DNA of 64,000 nucleotides from Cytobacillus firmus (lineage in GTDB: Bacteria > Bacillota > Bacilli > Bacillales > Cytobacillaceae). The stretch covers positions 2,380,001 to 2,444,000 of the forward strand of contig NZ_CP098323.1 of assembly GCF_023657595.1 (NCBI RefSeq), read 5' to 3'. Below, one piece after another: positions 62,625 through 64,000 of the stretch. Every line of letters begins with the position of its first letter. Position 1 is the first letter of the stretch. A program made the position numbers and the translations under genes. The notes under the pieces were generated by a model. The model ran no database searches. It was not told the origin of the DNA and saw nothing but the letters and a program-made list of their open reading frames with translations.

Positions 62625-63417
62625 ATAAATCATATCCAAAATCTCCCATTAAGTGCTCTTCATTATGAAAATCGGATCCGCCTGTAATTATTTTTTTATA
62701 CTTTTGGCCTACACCTTTATAACGAATGACATCTTCTGGCTGGTGTTTACGATGCCAAACTTCAATTCCATCAAAGGGAAGCTGCATTAGTTCCTCTACA
62801 ATTAAATCATCTTGAATTAGCATCGGATGTGCTAAAACAGCTATTCCCCCTGTATTGTGAATTAATTTTATTCCCTCATCCGGTGTAAGGACCATTTTAT
62901 CTACTGCGCATGGTTTTCCATCACCCAAATACAAATCAAAAACTTCTTGTGTATTTTTTGCATACCCTTTCTCAACTACAGCCTTTGCTATATGGGGACG
63001 CGCTATTACCTCTCCTTTACTTTGCTTTTGGACATCTTCTTCTGTGATAGTCATCCCTAATTCGCAAAATTTATTTACAATTATTTGGGCCCTGTTTTCT
63101 CGGTGGTTCCGAATTTTTTTCAAAACTGCTAATAATTCTTTTGACTCGTCGATTTGGTAGCCTAGTATATCAATGTTTTTCCCCTTATACTTAGTACTTA
63201 ACTCGATTCCTGGAATGACATTCACACCCAGTCTTTTTCCGGCTTCCATCGCTTCTTTAATCCCATTGGTTGTATCATGGTCTGTAATCGCAAGGGTGGT
63301 AATTCCTTTGGCCGCTGCCATTTCCACCACTTCTGATGGTGAAAAACTGCCATCGGATGCGGTAGTGTGCATATGGAGATCAAAATGACCCTTTTCAATT
63401 ATGCTTGTAAGATTCAT
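62623..63417 (-). CDS. PHP-domain phosphoesterase (YciV/TrpH type)
   Basis: A 264-residue PHP protein: FDLHMHTTASDGSFSPSEVV, LAITDHDTTNGI, VIPGIELSTKYKGKNIDILGY, GGIAVLAHPM and a C-terminal ITGGSDFHNEEH, giving the metal-binding His/Asp set. Relatives are 3',5'-nucleotide bisphosphate phosphatases or 5'-3' exoribonucleases. Interesting here because such enzymes hydrolyse pAp, the by-product of PAPS-using sulfotransferases (inference). The TTG-free start is ATG 63417. Confidence 0.88.
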   Translation of the reverse strand: MNLTSIIEKGHFDLHMHTTASDGSFSPSEVVEMAAAKGITTLAITDHDTTNGIKEAMEAGKRLGVNVIPGIELSTKYKGKNIDILGYQIDESKELLAVLKKIRNHRENRAQIIVNKFCELGMTITEEDVQKQSKGEVIARPHIAKAVVEKGYAKNTQEVFDLYLGDGKPCAVDKMVLTPDEGIKLIHNTGGIAVLAHPMLIQDDLIVEELMQLPFDGIEVWHRKHQPEDVIRYKGVGQKYKKIITGGSDFHNEEHLMGDFGYDL

Positions 63418-63511
63418 ATATTTAACTCCTTTCTATTTGTGAATCCGCAACTATTTTCATAATTCTTTAAAAATATGGCTATGTTAAAGCTAAATGTTGA
63501 TTTTGAAGAAT

Positions 63512-63553
63512 GTTGATTGGAGTGGAATGCACGACACCCTAGCGGAAGTCAAC
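63512..63553. repeat. Dispersed Bacillaceae repeat, minimal copy
   Basis: GTTGATTGGAGTGGAATGCA ... CTAGCGGAAGTCAAC: both ends of the repeat without the GC-rich middle, 42 bases. Confidence 0.5.
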
Positions 63554-63589
63554 ACTCAAGGTTAACAGACTTAAAAAGAAATTCTTTAA

Positions 63590-63999
63590 TTACTTGAATC
63601 CCAACTGTTTTGGATACTTCCAATGCAAACTCTTTTGACTTTCGCATACAATCATTTGCAAGACTTCACCTTTATCGTATACATCAACTCTTTTTGCAGC
63701 AATAAAATCGGCAATCCCCTTCGCAGCTTTCCGTACCGTATAGATATACATCTGATTCGTCCCTGCCCCTAGCTGTCAGAGGATGCCAGCTGTTCCTAAG
63801 TACAATTTTTATAAAAGCTGTCTTCCAAAGTCTTCTGATCTCTCTTCACAACTAATAATAAATTTCTTAGCTCTTTATCTAAATCCTTAGATGAAATCCA
63901 TTTTTCAACCCTCAATATCCTTGTCACTGCTGTGAATCTCTCCCTTCTGCATATTTCAATTTTTATTATATGAAGGGGATAAATAATTGGCTGTCTCAT
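63590..63999 (-). pseudogene. Unidentified decayed coding DNA
   Basis: Minus-strand pieces stay partly open: 63796-63999 (ends KTLEDSFYKNCT) and 63590-63751 (MYIYTVRKAAKGIADFIAAKR, then VYDKGEVLQMIV), with another frame continuing SKEFALEVSKTVGIQ. No ribosome sites. Looks like one or two frameshifted genes reaching past the window edge; family not recognised. Confidence 0.3.
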
Positions 64000-64000
64000 G

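Overview
The window reads as chromosome of a low-GC, spore-forming Bacillaceae (Cytobacillus/Mesobacillus-like; genus is inference). Evidence: CwlJ germination hydrolase, CotY/CotZ-type coat protein, a dTDP-rhamnose operon with the size and order of B. subtilis spsIJKL, a CgeB-like glycosyltransferase, and many promoters with a sigma-K type -10 box (CATANNNTA).

Layout. 1-14 kb is mostly housekeeping: a cut CAP protein, cwlJ, a YdcF protein, an azoreductase, a CorC/CNNM transporter, a TolB-like propeller, an orphan nosDLYF cluster (nosD frameshifted, no nosZ) beside copper nitrite reductase nirK with an FNR-like promoter, uppP, a 52-bp tandem array, a DUF1836 regulator and a hemolysin III protein. 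14-22 kb is a spore-surface block: a CotZ-like protein, a ParM-like actin with a small partner, and four proteins sharing one SPOCS/CsxC-like domain, one of them 791 residues with a huge acidic N-terminal part.

22-38 kb is a decoration island: CgeB-like GT, two methyltransferase-glycosyltransferase fusions, four sulfotransferases, three GT8-like and two GT2-like paralogs, a methyltransferase and gtaB. 38-44 kb holds an SLC13 (sulfate-type) permease with a coupled leader ORF, spsLKJI and a fifth (Stf0-type) sulfotransferase. 44.6-50.9 kb carries five tandem right-handed beta-helix proteins, each with its own AC-N16-CATANNNTA promoter. 51-56 kb makes UDP-glucuronate and UDP-xylose, then PAPS (cysC, sat). 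56-61.6 kb holds a HAD phosphatase, a KdsB-like CMP-sugar synthetase, a DRE-TIM aldolase and a probable transferase, together a candidate ulosonic-acid route. The right end has a small kinase-like protein, a PHP phosphoesterase and decayed DNA.

Working model (inference): late in sporulation the mother cell makes beta-helix and SPOCS-like surface proteins and a glycan containing rhamnose, uronic acid/xylose and perhaps an ulosonic acid. Sulfate enters through the SLC13 permease, Sat and CysC make PAPS, and five sulfotransferases from at least three subfamilies sulfate the spore surface. The best link is that the Stf0 sulfotransferase and all five beta-helix genes share the same promoter and upstream element. 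I know of no described spore-surface sulfation system of this kind.
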